Both the position numbers and the translations under genes were made by a program. Below, one piece after another: positions 1 to 12,514 of a stretch of DNA of 64,000 bases (position 1 is its first letter; the number at the start of each line of letters is the position of its first letter). The notes beneath the pieces were generated by a model. It did no database searches. It saw nothing but the letters and a program-made list of their open reading frames with translations, and was not told the DNA's origin. The DNA lies in contig JACATO010001096.1 in the NCBI GenBank assembly GCA_018389105.1, positions 248,001 through 312,000 of the forward strand. The letters are read 5' to 3'. Origin of the DNA: Nautilus pompilius (taxonomy: Eukaryota > Mollusca > Cephalopoda > Nautilida > Nautilidae).

Positions 1-3000
1 AAATCGTCGCTCGGTCGTTAGCGATCGACGAGAAGATAGTCGACTGAAGATGGTAAACTTCGTGAAGGCGAGAACCTCTATCATCCAGGCGTATCGAAGT
101 AAGAGAGGCGGGGAATACTACTCTCTGGAAATACGATAAATTTGGTTAGAATCCAATGGAGATTTTCGATTCTAATGATAAATAAACGGTAGACAGGTCA
201 TGCTGCCTGTTCTCTTACTTTGGGGAGAAGTTACATACGTTTTAAGAATCGTGGTGTGCTAGATATCTGGAAACATAATCATCAGTAGAAGAGAAGTCGA
301 GGTATGAAACAGTCGGCCTGTACAGGTCAGTATGTTCGAAAAGGCGTTAGATAGGGGATGGGGTCTTTGCGTAGGTACCGAAACCATTTGCCCCTCTCCG
401 GTGCTGTAAAAGTAAGCTTGAGCTTTACTCATAACGCCCTCTCTCGGCTCAGACAGAAACAAAACAAACGGTTCTTGATAACGTTTTTCCTCAAAAACAT
501 TAAAGCCTCGCAGAAGTTCTGCAACGTGCAGAGATCAAATCGGCTCCATGATGAGGAAAGAATCTGTCAAGCAGAACATAAATTCCGAAACAAATTAATT
601 ACGCAGTTAGAATACGTTCCCAGTAAGTTATGGTTAGAAACTTTTCATTTCACCTTTGTTTTTTGTTGTTGTCTTTCTTTCAACTAAAATTAATTTTTAC
701 TGCATTTATAACAAACTCCCTTTATTCGTAAGTACAGTACCGATCTTAGGCAGAGCCTCCGTACTGCAAGACAAGCAGTCATATGTCGTAATAGGCTGCA
801 GCAGTAATTTGCGTCTCTTTCACGACCGTTTTGTGGTAAGTGCTTTCTGATTGATTTCCTAAGGGGCCCGTCCCCCCCCACCTCTCTCGCTCACGTTTAG
901 CAATGTTCCCGGTCCACTAACGAGCACTAATCAAATCGAGGAGTCTTTTACCGTTCGAAACAGAAAATTTAAGGTGACGTAGTAGCTTAAGCCTTTTTTT
1001 TTCCTAAGATGACTCACTGTTTGTTGCTGCAGGTGATGAAGTCGAACAGGGGGAAGCGCGAAGACTTCTACAGGCCTCTGCACAAATAGAAGGGTCGCGC
1101 TTACCTCCCCTGACAAACGCAGTATGAACTTAACGGACGCTGTACGGAAACAAAACAACATTTTCCCTTAATATTTGTTTAAATGTGAAGTAAAGATGGT
1201 TTTTTGGATGCATATGCCCGTTACTAAGGACGACGTGGTACGGATTCCTCAACAGTACTCGGTGTATCTCTCGAGGAAGTCGCGCTGACTTCGTCTCCAT
1301 CATTGATCCCTATACTGGCATTCCCGAGAGTATCTCCACGAAGGTTTTTTTTTATCTTATTTTCTGAAATAATCGGGTTTTCGTTGAAGGAATCAGTCTT
1401 GAGTAATTTGAGAAACGTTATCAGAAATTGTGGTGTTTGCTAATTTTAGTGAGAGACACCTTATTCTCATCACAGGACTTCAAGTTCTGAAGAAAGCCAA
1501 AAAAATCACCTGAACACGCGCACGAGATAAACGCCGTAGAAAAACAACTAAATAGCCATTTATTCATAAACTGGAAATGTCCGAGTATAAACAGATAAGT
1601 AATGTAATGATAATAAAAAAAAACAATAGTAATTCTCTTCATAAAACCCTGTGAGCGTGAGTTGTTTATATTATGGGTACCGGATGCTGATCACACAATA
1701 ACCATTTTTAGTAGTGTTATCTGGTACCGAAGAATATATGAGAAGACCTGAGAACGTAATACCAGTGCCAGAATCAGGATTCCGGAAACCGATCTGCTAA
1801 TCGCCTAACTTTCGGGTGCCTACTTACTACTAGGTAAACAAAGACATTTGGAGTAAGGAAGCTTAGCTAGGGTTTCCCAGCTCGGGAATCGAGCTCTGGT
1901 TCTCTCCCTTACGTAATGTGTTGTCAAGCGTCAATATTTGGTGCGAGACCTTTACTCTTTGCAAATATATTGACACGACCCTGTCCCTGCTGTCAAAAAA
2001 AAAGGTTAAGGAACTTTTGGTAAATATCATTCTAAATATTCTGCAGAATTTTCCATAATTCTTCAATGCTTTCTGGTATTTCTTCACCATTCCACTGTCT
2101 ATGTTTCCCAAGACATTTTTTCCCAAATTTTAAGTTTCGACTCTGCGATGGCTGGTTAAAGAGTTTAAAGCCAACATGTCTGCTTGCTCGGTCAGGTTTT
2201 CATACAATTTCTTGTCTACTTCTGGTCAATGCCTCGTTGAAAGACGAATTTTCTGACTCATCAAACTCGAATCTGACGGAATACCAAGGAGATCAAGAAT
2301 ATATATTTGTACTTCTGCGTATTCAAATATTTATCATTCTTGCCCAGTTTGTCCACCATTTCTCCAGATGCAGCCTAAAATAATGATAGATCTACTAAGA
2401 CAGTTTTGTTTGTGCACAAATCTGTGTCGCTCGCTTATTCAGCATCGAATAGATCGATATCTTTTTTAAAGCTAAACACCTGGAATAAAGATTCATCTGA
2501 AACCAACAAAAGAAATGGTTTTCTAGCACCATCTTTATCTATCAATCCATTTTTGTTCTACACCACTTTCCTTGCCAGATTTTCATAACCACTGTTTGGT
2601 GCTATATGACCAACTACTTGCCGAATGCGATTTTTCTCTGGCAGAAACCAGCTTTAGATTTGCAAACTTTATTTCTTAATATTTTCACTCGTTCTATGGC
2701 CTCCTCCGCTCAGTGATCTTTAGTCTTTCGCCAAGAAATGATTCACGTCTTCTAGCTCTCGCAGTCCGTTATAGAATTGACAAAATTTTCACTTTGTTAA
2801 TCGTTGCTTTCTACATTCTACTCTATGCTGTTGTTATTGGCTGACAGCTAGAGAGTAGAATTAAGGAAATGTTAATTGCCATCGTCGCACACAGATATTT
2901 ATTAACCCTTTCGCGCACAAGTTCTGGGCAGCAAAATTAGCATTTTTATTGGCACATTATCAACAACGGTTGCACAAATAAATCGAAAAATACTCACAAT

Positions 3001-6000
3001 TGTTGACTTAAAGATTAAGAAAATGTTTAGGTTAGAATATGTAGGTGTCGCTAGGAAAAATCAATCAACAGTTTGTTTTACTTCGTTTCAGATTTTTGTC
3101 AAAGCTTTGTTTCAAGTGTTGCTTCACTAAATAAATTAAGGTAAATTAACCACGTGCTTCTAAAGGTTTTACTGGCTGTACAGGAAGTGGTAGATTTATG
3201 TTAGTGCGCGCTGGTACATGAGACTGGCTTCTAACGCAAGAGACGGACATTTTCCAAAAATACATTCATTTTTTTCCAACTTAGTTAAGAGAGATAATCT
3301 AAAAATTTCCCAACAATGGCATAAGGTTCCTGGATCTAGAAATCTCTCCGTCCAGCTCTAATTCGGTAATCTTGTAATAAATAATGGGAGTCAACCCTGA
3401 AAACCGGGAGAGAGAATTTCGATACACCTAGGTAGAGTGAAGTCCGACGTGGACATAGTCGTCAGAAGCAGAGGGCGTCACCTTGGCCAGGTGTCGTGAA
3501 GCGCCACCGCAGCTCGGAACGACGATGCTAAGTGGAATTTGGCTAGTAGGTCTTCTAATGACGCACCTATGTTGATTATTTCCAAAAACTTTCTTATTAA
3601 CACACCTACCTGTTAAATTTAAATTAATAATTGGTTGCATATGTTCAAAAAATAATAATCAATTAATTTTCGCTGTTCACGCACTGATGGCGTCTTTGCA
3701 TTTCTGAAACATCCCACTTTTAATTCTAATTAGAAAATGGTTCGCATTGCTGCATGTAATACATCAGCAGCCCACCCATCACAAACTTCTCCGTCGACCG
3801 GTGTTTGTGGACGGGCCTGTTGGAGCTGTCTACCAGAGCCCCATTCGTCCTCTGGCTGACAGAAAATTTTATACTCTTAACGGATCCACACCTAATAAGC
3901 AGCGGCTAAGTGCTGCGATCTATGGCGAAAAGCCCAGAGTGTAATTTTATAAACCATCTTTGCCCAGATCCGGGCTGACGCGGTGGCACGAAGCCAGAAC
4001 ACTACCCTGACAGAAAGCGAAAGTTGTCTTCGTGAAAAACGAGCGTAAATGCATCGAGCTGTGATGTACAGACGTATTGATTGGGGCCGGCGGGCACCTG
4101 CTGCCGGGAACTGGCGGAGGTAACTTTTCAAAAGTGATGTATGAGCAAATTAAGATGTTGTGAAGGATATATATATGTGTGTGTGTGTTATATGTATGTA
4201 TATATCTATGCATTTCATTAAATAAAATGATCAAAATTATATTTAAACACGTAAATCAGTATGATAACTATGCTGTATTTTTTTTTTAATTACACCTTTT
4301 CCTAAGCGTTTTCCAGATCAGGTTTCTAACTGAGCCAGAAAGCAACATTCGAGCAAGCACGGTCCGTGAGCCCGGGACGGGTCGAGGGGTTCATTGGGGA
4401 GACGTTCTGAAATCAGTCCCAAGCCGTTCGTCGAGAAGGACGGAGGCCGATAGAACCGTAATGGCTGGGCGCGGACTGTGAACATGTTCACAGGATAAAC
4501 AATGAACACGATTCTCTCCGGAAACTTGCAGTTTTTTTTTTTCTGGGGTTGTAGATGGAACAGGAAATCATGAGCCCAGCGAAGCAGGTGAGAGGAAGGA
4601 ACTCGGTGAAGCCTGACGGACAGCATCCTTGGCTGGATGGAGAAGAGGGAAAACAGCGACAATACCCGATAAATGTTCTGACGGGGTTCAGGGTCGCGCA
4701 GACTTGTGGACGGTAGTGTACTGCAGCCGTCTAAGGTAAGCGCGCCAGAACAGTCTGATGTCCATCTCCATCAGAAAACTGGTCACGACTTGATTGTCGC
4801 ATCGAGAAGACGCCATTTGTTCGTCGTGGTTAAGTTAGGGACAACCGGCAGCGGAAGCGCCCTTTCTTCGTCCCCTTTTCGGAATAAACTTATCTGAAAA
4901 GACTGGGAATCTGTGAAGTCGCGCATGCGCACTTTCGGAAGTGTGCAACAGCGTCGTCAGATTGTCTCCTCTTACGGTCTCCGGCTACATTTTATACTGT
5001 TCGGTCCTTCACCTCAGGACCCCCAAAACCAGGGTGATTAGATGCGCTAGTACAACTCGTGCTGTACAGTGACTGAGGTCAATTCCGTTATTATAAGTGG
5101 CTTGATCCGTGTCCCGCTTCCGCGACGTAAAAGGGAACTTCCGAAGCCTAGGGGCTGTCGCTGTCGCGAGAAAATTGAAGGCGACCTGCGCGCACCTGGC
5201 CAAACCGAGACACGCCATCCAACAGGCCTAAAGTCCGTGGCCACTTGTTGCATTGTGCTAGATTCAAGAGCATTTATTTTATAAGAAATCATTCATACTT
5301 ATACTTTTCGCGTACAAAGAAACGCTGCTGTTTTCAGAAGCAGATGCTCGTAATGTGAAAACGATATCAAAATAATTTACCAAAAATATTCCATGGGGTT
5401 CCTTCAACATATTCGGTGTTGATCTAGGTAAAAATTACTTAATTCCATCTCGTAAATCATATTTCGTGCTGTGTTTAGAATGTTTGAGTACCACCTGTCG
5501 TTTAGTAAAATATCCCATATTTCTTACCGGAATCAGTGTATTTGTAGTATTGTACGACCATCGGTGATGTCACAGCCTGGCCTAAAAGAGAGATTTCCTA
5601 TCAGTCACCCGAATTCTCTTGCACAACGGGAAAAGAGAGATGGTTCATGGATTATTTTTAGATAACCCGCAATTATAGCCGCTATACAGGTGAGCCTTAT
5701 TTTCAGGTAGATATTTAGGTCCGCTATAAAATCAAATCAAAGCCATTGTTTTAACGAAAGGTTTACTAATGAGATCTTCCTGCAGAGGATATACTAACCC
5801 TACATATAGATAAATGAATTAAAAATAAGCATCATTTAAATTTAGTTAGCCTTTAAAATTGCAGGCATATTAGTAAGTAATGAAATAGATTTCATGGTCA
5901 AATGCAGTAACATTAAAAAATCGGTGGTACTTTTTGCAAGCCTTCGGACAGCGAGCAGAATTATTCTGATACCAACAGAGGCACGCGTCGGCAGGTGGCG

Positions 6001-8380
6001 CTACGATCCATCCTGTAGTCGCATCAATGCAGGTGCCCGTGTATTCGATCCAAAGTCGTTCCGTTCAGTTAAGAAGGCGCGCGCAGTATACTCTTCGCGC
6101 GACCTCTAGGGCTAAGCTGAACTCCACCATTTGTTTAACCGAGCCCTTTCACTCATCTACTGGACCCTTATAGGACCAAATCTAATTCGCAGGTATTCCA
6201 TGGTCCTGGTTTTAAAGATAAACGGCTGACGCCTTTGGTTGGTAAAGTTTACTGCCATCTGAATCAGTCGTGTACCGTGAAGGGGGCTTGAAGGGGGCTC
6301 GAAGGGGGCTGCAATAACGCAGACGCAAAAGATAAAAATTAGATAAATTAGCTATTTTCTTTTTTTGAAAGAACAAATAAATAGTTATCAGCTGTGGATA
6401 GATTAATCTGGTGTTTGTTTTCGCCAGCCATGTGCTGGAGGGTCTTGTATTACGTGGTTGACATTAGCGCTGACTCCATTTCCGCTGTTCGGTATGAAAG
6501 CCACACGACGAACGCAGACCTCGCAGCAACTGTAGCGAGCAGCTATAGATGGGGGTCTGCTCTCTCTCTCCTCCTGCAGCCCGCGCCAGGGCATATTTTT
6601 ACAAAATTACCGATGTTTACATTTTATGTCCGACATTTGTTTATGTTAATTACGATTTATTTTTAGGGTTACTTTAATGTCGTGTTCTGCTACAAAAGCT
6701 AAAACTAGAGAAAGCAAGTCACGCCCTCTATTTTCGCCCACACATGAGATTATAATCACTGCCAGAGAACTTTCTCCATAGTTCTAATGAACACGTGACT
6801 TGGGACAGATTGTTGGGAAACAGAACTGATTCGCCGATCTTAGTTTACAGTGTTTAAAGAAAGAGGAGCAAACAAACAGATCGGTTATTTACAATCGGGA
6901 AATTTCCTACTCTTAAAAAATAAAAATAACAATAAAAAAGACAAAAGGGGTTTTTTTTGGTGCCAAACATCGCATTACAGAAGCTTTTACAGTTGCTAGG
7001 ACATCTTTAGTCACTGATGTGCATCCTGTCAGACAAATATCCAAGAAATATACGAAGTAAAGATGGGCTTCTCTTAAAATCCAATTTCTCTTGGGATATG
7101 GAGAGTTGAGAAACGTAGTACATCAATGAGACTTTCGCTGTATCAGTGATGCTAGACTTGGACTCGAGATGCTCTTGAATTGGCGCAGCCAGGACTTCAC
7201 TGCTTCCAGATTATGAAATAAACGAGTTATCCTCTTTTTAGAATTTCCAGATGTTTCTACAATCTTAGACTTTTGAAAACTTGATTACAAATTGTAAAAA
7301 TATAAATTCAAAACTTCCATAATGAAATTACCGATGCATTGGGTGAAAGTCACGTTTATTTCGTCTTTGATGATGATAACCATTAAGGACCCCAAAAATC
7401 TTTACTAGAAATTTAATGTGGATGAAATAGGAAAGAAGGGGCTTTGAGGATTTTGTGGTAGTCATTAAAGATTAAACAAAGATGTTTTCATTCTATAATA
7501 GCAGACTGGGTTTCTTATTTTGATATAATTTATGTGTTTAAAAGAAGACTTTAAAAAGTACTTTTCTAACCGGAAATATTCCTAGTACAGTCACCAAAAC
7601 AGGCATCTTCCGTCCAGCAGGTAATCTTACCTATTTATAACTTGTCTTCATGCTCCAGCGCGTCTAGTTAATGCGATACGCTCATACTTCCTACATATCC
7701 ACATCTTGTATTAATAGTCTCAGAAATTAGCCCAGCGTCGACTGAACTGAACGAGTTCTAACGCAAATTCCTTCTTCGAGCCGGAAGAGAGAGGCCTTCT
7801 TGCGGCGCTTCCATCATTTTGTCATCTTGTGCGTCTGAACTGGTTTTTTGTCCAATCCCCTTCATCCGGACAGAAAGTGGACGACAGACCCTCGTCGAAC
7901 CGTCAGCCACCCGCCTCGTCCTCGGCTCCACAGACGTGGAACGCGGCATCTGAGTCGTCCAGAAATCTGACCGAAGAGGACTGTCCTTCTCAACACTACA
8001 CCTGCACCTTCAAATCGTAGAGCACCTGGACTATAACATCTACGCCGCCTTATCAATAAATGGTATCAAATTTTTTTTTTTTCTAAAAAGCTTCTTAATC
8101 TATCAACGGAAATCCTTGAATAATGCCATAGAGAAAAGGATATTTGAGCGTAACAGAAGAGCTCAGAATCTGTACCTGTTGTTTCTTTAAAACTTATTTT
8201 ATAAGAGCATAAGGGGCCAGACAAACAGTGGCGCCCTCTCGCCAAAAAATAACCGCTGTTTCCTTATTCTAAAATTATTCTCGTTTACGTGGCAGCATCG
8301 ATCCTTTTTTTTGCTTCCTCAGCTAACAGTCAGATCTACGCACCAACTGTAGAGTAATGCATAAAGCCCAGGTAAATCGT
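1..8380. other. Non-coding stretch, no assignable gene
   Basis: No open frame here resembles a protein family I know; the frames present are short and unsupported by splice or codon signals. Small features inside are a TG/TA microsatellite near 4171-4205, a three-copy 11-bp G-rich repeat at 6278-6310, and a run of coding-like but stop-interrupted minus-strand frames near 1990-2570. Base composition alternates between AT-rich and mixed blocks, as in introns or intergenic DNA of an animal genome. Confidence 0.6.
6278..6310 (+). repeat. 11-bp G-rich tandem repeat, three copies
   Basis: Three successive 11-base units of the form TGAAGGGGGCT, the third starting with C instead of T. Each carries a run of five G. 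There are only three G-runs, so a canonical intramolecular four-run G-quadruplex is not complete without a partner run. Confidence 0.8.
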
Positions 8381-8384
8381 CTTT

Positions 8385-8655
8385 GCGTCGTGGAGCGCAC
8401 TGGGTTACAAGTTAGTTCGTCAATCGTCGTATCGCGAGTTCAATCCCCTCTGGGGTGGGAGGTACGTGCTGCTGATGACGGGACAAAAGCCCGAAACACC
8501 TGTACAGCCGACATTCGCCCTGACTCTCATCCTGGAGAGGGATGGGCTCCGCCAGGTTGTAAATTGCCCTAGACACACTCCCGAGGTGCCCCAGCGAGCT
8601 ATGGGCTATGGGACAAATGAAGTGAGATTGTCATTAAATGCTTTATTTAGTTTAT
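8385..8655 (+). mobile_element. tRNA-derived SINE (type B)
   Basis: A box-B-like motif, GCGAGTTCAATCCCC, lies at 8434-8448. It follows a tRNA-like head (GGAGCGCACTGGGTTACAAG at 8391) in which the anticodon arm is recognisable in outline. The body continues through a GC-richer section with a short inverted match (GGATGGGCTCC) and ends near ATTGTCATTAAATG, a 3-prime end compatible with a LINE-borrowed tail. These are the hallmarks of a short element transcribed by RNA polymerase III and moved by a LINE. Its body does not match the other SINE family in this window (20.1, 24.4, 46.6 and 60.6 kb), so it is a separate family. Boundaries are approximate, and no target-site duplication was identified by eye. 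Confidence 0.55.
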
Positions 8656-9177
8656 TCAACCATTAATAATTAATTATTCTGATTTTTGTCAGCCAGACTT
8701 TGACACACGTCTCGTTACCACTCGTGCTCTGGAATTGGGCGCAGCAGAATATCTTACAACAACAACTTCGTGATGAAATTTTCTGTCAGCCTCAGAACTT
8801 CTGTCAAAGCTGAAAAAATATAATAAAGGAAACACTTAGTAAACTCTCTTATATAATAACCCTCATTTTTCTTGTTTCATTGGTAGTTGTCTAATTCCCA
8901 AGAAGTCAACAGACTTGTAAGTTCAAGCTGAAATAAAGGATGGTGTAGATTATCTGAAAGGTACTGTGACGTGGCACCGACCGGCGAGACGTCTCGTCAT
9001 TACTCTTGGGGCAGGGGGGGGGCAGATTCTTGCAAGATGGTGAATTATTTATTCTTCACCAGCATAGTCAACAGATCTTTTCCTACATTCGTAATGTTTG
9101 CATACTTAGCAACAACAAAAAACATGATCTGAAGAACGTGAAACCTACCTTAAAATACAAGACGCCAATAAGTAGTT

Positions 9178-9277
9178 GCTGCATCTGGAGGACTGTATCT
9201 TTGAACGTTGAAGGAAGCTCAGAGACTCGGTGCGCGCTGCATCTGGAGAACTGTATCTTTGAACGTTGAAGAAAGCT
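9178..9277 (+). repeat. 58-bp tandem duplication
   Basis: A 42-base block beginning GCTGCATCTGGAG at 9178 recurs at 9236 with two mismatches, separated by 16 bases of non-duplicated spacer. The period is 58 bases. Both copies contain CTGTATCTTTGAACGTTGAA. The low divergence implies a recent local duplication. The open frame that spans it is not recognisable as a protein. Confidence 0.9.
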
Positions 9278-9279
9278 AA

Positions 9280-11870
9280 AGAGAAATAAAACAGATTGTT
9301 GTTCCAGGTGAAGAGTATTGTGATGGATAATTGTGGTCGTACTTATTAATGTAGATAAAGTTACTTATCACTTAATATTTTCAACCCTTTAAGTGATTCT
9401 ATAGATTCTGTCATCATTCGTGCATTAACAAATTACAAGGTCTTGATAATGGAATATGAGAATTAATTCACTGCTTTCCGACGCTGACTCTACTTTGCTG
9501 AAGTCCATAAATTCTCTCTCGGTTTTTCCTCACGATAAAACCTTTCAAGTACCCAATAATCTCTTGGTAAAACAGAGGCAAGGGAGGGCACGACGTTTTT
9601 GTGACAAATAGCTCAGTCTGATGAGCAAGTTATCATTAATGTTCGTTTCTTATCAAAAGTAAAACCGTGAACCATCGAAAGACGTTTCTCTGAAGTAATT
9701 AACGCGATGTCTACACTAACAGCTGCACACAATCCAGTCGCAACAAGGGAGATAACCCCCCTATCAACGACAGTCTGACTGAGAGTGGGTGGTGTCACGG
9801 TTAGGCGCTAGAAGGCGCTGCCTATCCTGCGCAACAAATTAACATAAAAAGAAGAAGAAGAAAAAAAACAATCAACGGAAACCGGATCATCTGTCTTTTG
9901 TTGCGCAGGGTTTGTCACAAATCCTAAGGTAATTATGAGGATTTTCATTATTACTCTGGTATCCACAATACAACGTAGATGAATTTAACAACACGTCGAT
10001 TTAATGAGAAAAACAGTTTCTGCCGAATGGTTAGCGTGATTCCTGCTGGTGGTCTGAGAGTGGCTTGCGTGGCCGATTTATTGACAAACACAGTTGTTCA
10101 TGATTTTAATTCCACCGCTAGAAAGAAATTAAACTACCAAAGATTTGCAATACACGCGTAGCCTTCATAATGAGGTCCCGTCTGACAGGTGTCGAGAACT
10201 GTCCTGCTTACGTCACGAAGTCCAAAATGTCTGGGACACCTTCTTTCATAGATCGAGTCAAGTGCGATGGATTGGTTTCGAGAAAGAAATACCTCTAAAG
10301 CCCTAATAGATACATAAACGGAACCGTCAACTTGTACTCCATTGTCTAGAGAATTTATAGAAAGAAACCATTTAAAATGATGGTTTATTAAAGAACAAGT
10401 ATCTACAAAACGCAGTAATAGTAACCAATTCATCTACTCGATTACTACTTGCAGTATTTTTTAAATAGTAAATCGCGAAGTTTAGGTAAAACTTAAACAA
10501 AATAACGAAGTATAGGTGATGGAGAAGTTATTCGTTCTTCTATAAAACGGCGACGTTTTCGCAAATATTTGCCACGGAATGGTCTGAAATATTTCCATCA
10601 GTATTTGCAGCGTGGCGGACTCCGCCAGATAAAGAGATCAGTTTCGCCATTCTAATTATTGTTGCATAAAGATTTCACATAGATCTCAAATAGACTAATC
10701 TAGTGAGATATAGGAAACCCGCGAGACTTCGGTCCGCTGTGGGTACAATAAATTCATTTGGAAAATTAAATTAACATAATGTGTGTAGCTCGCGGGTCCG
10801 TCGCTGTCTGTGAGCCGAGAAGAAGACGCCGATCTCGTGAAGAATAAACCAGTTTAAACTTAACTCTCGGCACTTAAATCGTTTTGCTTCTGTAAAAAGG
10901 AAAGAAGGAAAATCTTGTAGATTGTCGAATGGCTCCGTTGCTGGGACTTCGGAATTCTATGCGCCAACATTTTGCTCGTGACAGGAACTCGATAAGATCC
11001 GAACCTGGGGCACCTGTAACAAAAGTATGATCAGAACGTTATTCTCATCCGAAGCTTCATCTTAAACTGATGTCTGTTGTGTTTGTTTTCCTTACCTCTA
11101 ACCACAATTTATTTATACACTTTCAGATAATATTTTCATTGTCTCCGTTTTATTGTTGGTTCTAAAACCATTCCCTGACTACGTAATGATTTTTGCCAAA
11201 CAAACGGAAGAATATAATCACCAGAGGCTATATCTGGTAACCACGACGGCGTGAGTGCTTCCGAAAACGACCAGTTCACCTTAAGGCCGTAGAATGTTCC
11301 AGATGCAAACGTTTGTTTGTTTGTTGTTTTTTTTTATTTTCAGAAATATAGGTTTCTTTCCAAAGCATTTCAGATCCATCTAATACGGGATTAAGCAAAT
11401 CCAAAAGCGAGTTTTCTAAGATATCTCCGACACCGCAATTAGCTTTTTGTTCTTTCCCCATAATCAGCATTCCATACTGATGCGTCTCAAAGATGGCGGA
11501 TGGTAAAGGTATCTCCGACTTATCTCTGGCGAAGCAGCCGAGAGAGAAAGCATTTTAAAGGCCGGGGATATTTCATTTTCTACTTTTTCAGTTTCATTTT
11601 CTTTTCAAAACTGTAACTTTAATGTTTAAAAAAATAGCAAAGTTCAAATGAAAATTTAACCATACAATTTAAATTTAAAACTTGTCATTATTTCTAATTA
11701 TTTTAACTACCTGATCAGGCAAAGTATTCATAACCATATCTATTACTACCATCTAATTTTGGGTGTAGAACCTTTCTCTCCTTCCCCGATCTCTCGACGG
11801 AAAAGAAAAATAAAAATGAGCAAATGAGCCCCATTTAAAATTAGACAGGAAGAGATTTTTATGAAATCTT
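9280..11870. other. Non-coding stretch, no assignable gene
   Basis: Unique-looking sequence with scattered short open frames on both strands; the longest on the minus strand (10134-10433) has no recognisable motif. I see no repeat arrays, RNA gene or transposon signature. Confidence 0.5.
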
Positions 11871-11873
11871 ATT

Positions 11874-11875
<2 letters not shown>

Positions 11876-11907
<32 letters not shown>
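11876..11907. repeat. (GA)n microsatellite
   Basis: About 16 perfect GA dinucleotides, purine on the plus strand. It is the shortest of several GA/CT arrays in the window and lies about 310 bases before the large CT array at 12.2 kb, which has the opposite strand polarity. Confidence 0.95.
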
Positions 11908-11910
<3 letters not shown>

Positions 11911-12221
11911 TGAAAGCTGTAATGTGGAACTTATTGCAATGCCAGCAAATCATCCCATGTGCCAAATTCTCTCTGCCATCTACTGCCATATAATCAACTG
12001 TTTCCTTAAATAAACTATTTTAAAACTCTTAATACCGCAAATTTTGCATTAAAAAGAGATTCCAGGTCATCAATATCTTCAAATCTTTTTACTTATTTGC
12101 TACTTCCGCTTCCACAATCTTTGGTTCGGGTGGGAGGGTATCGTTGTCGAAAGTTAGTACAGTTAGTGTGCATAAAATCTTCAGTTCATTCTGATTTAAC
12201 CTTTTTAACACCGTTATACTC

Positions 12222-12512
<291 letters not shown>

Positions 12513-12514
12513 CA

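Noticed and set aside
6278..6310. G-quadruplex
   Set aside because: Only three G-runs lie close together; the required fourth run is missing.
9617..9680. Hammerhead ribozyme (CTGATGAG at 9617, CGAAA near 9677)
   Set aside because: The two core boxes are about 60 bases apart without a complementary stem II, and no cleavage-site stem is visible. CTGATGAG at 50.29 kb lies in LINE coding sequence and also lacks the partner box.
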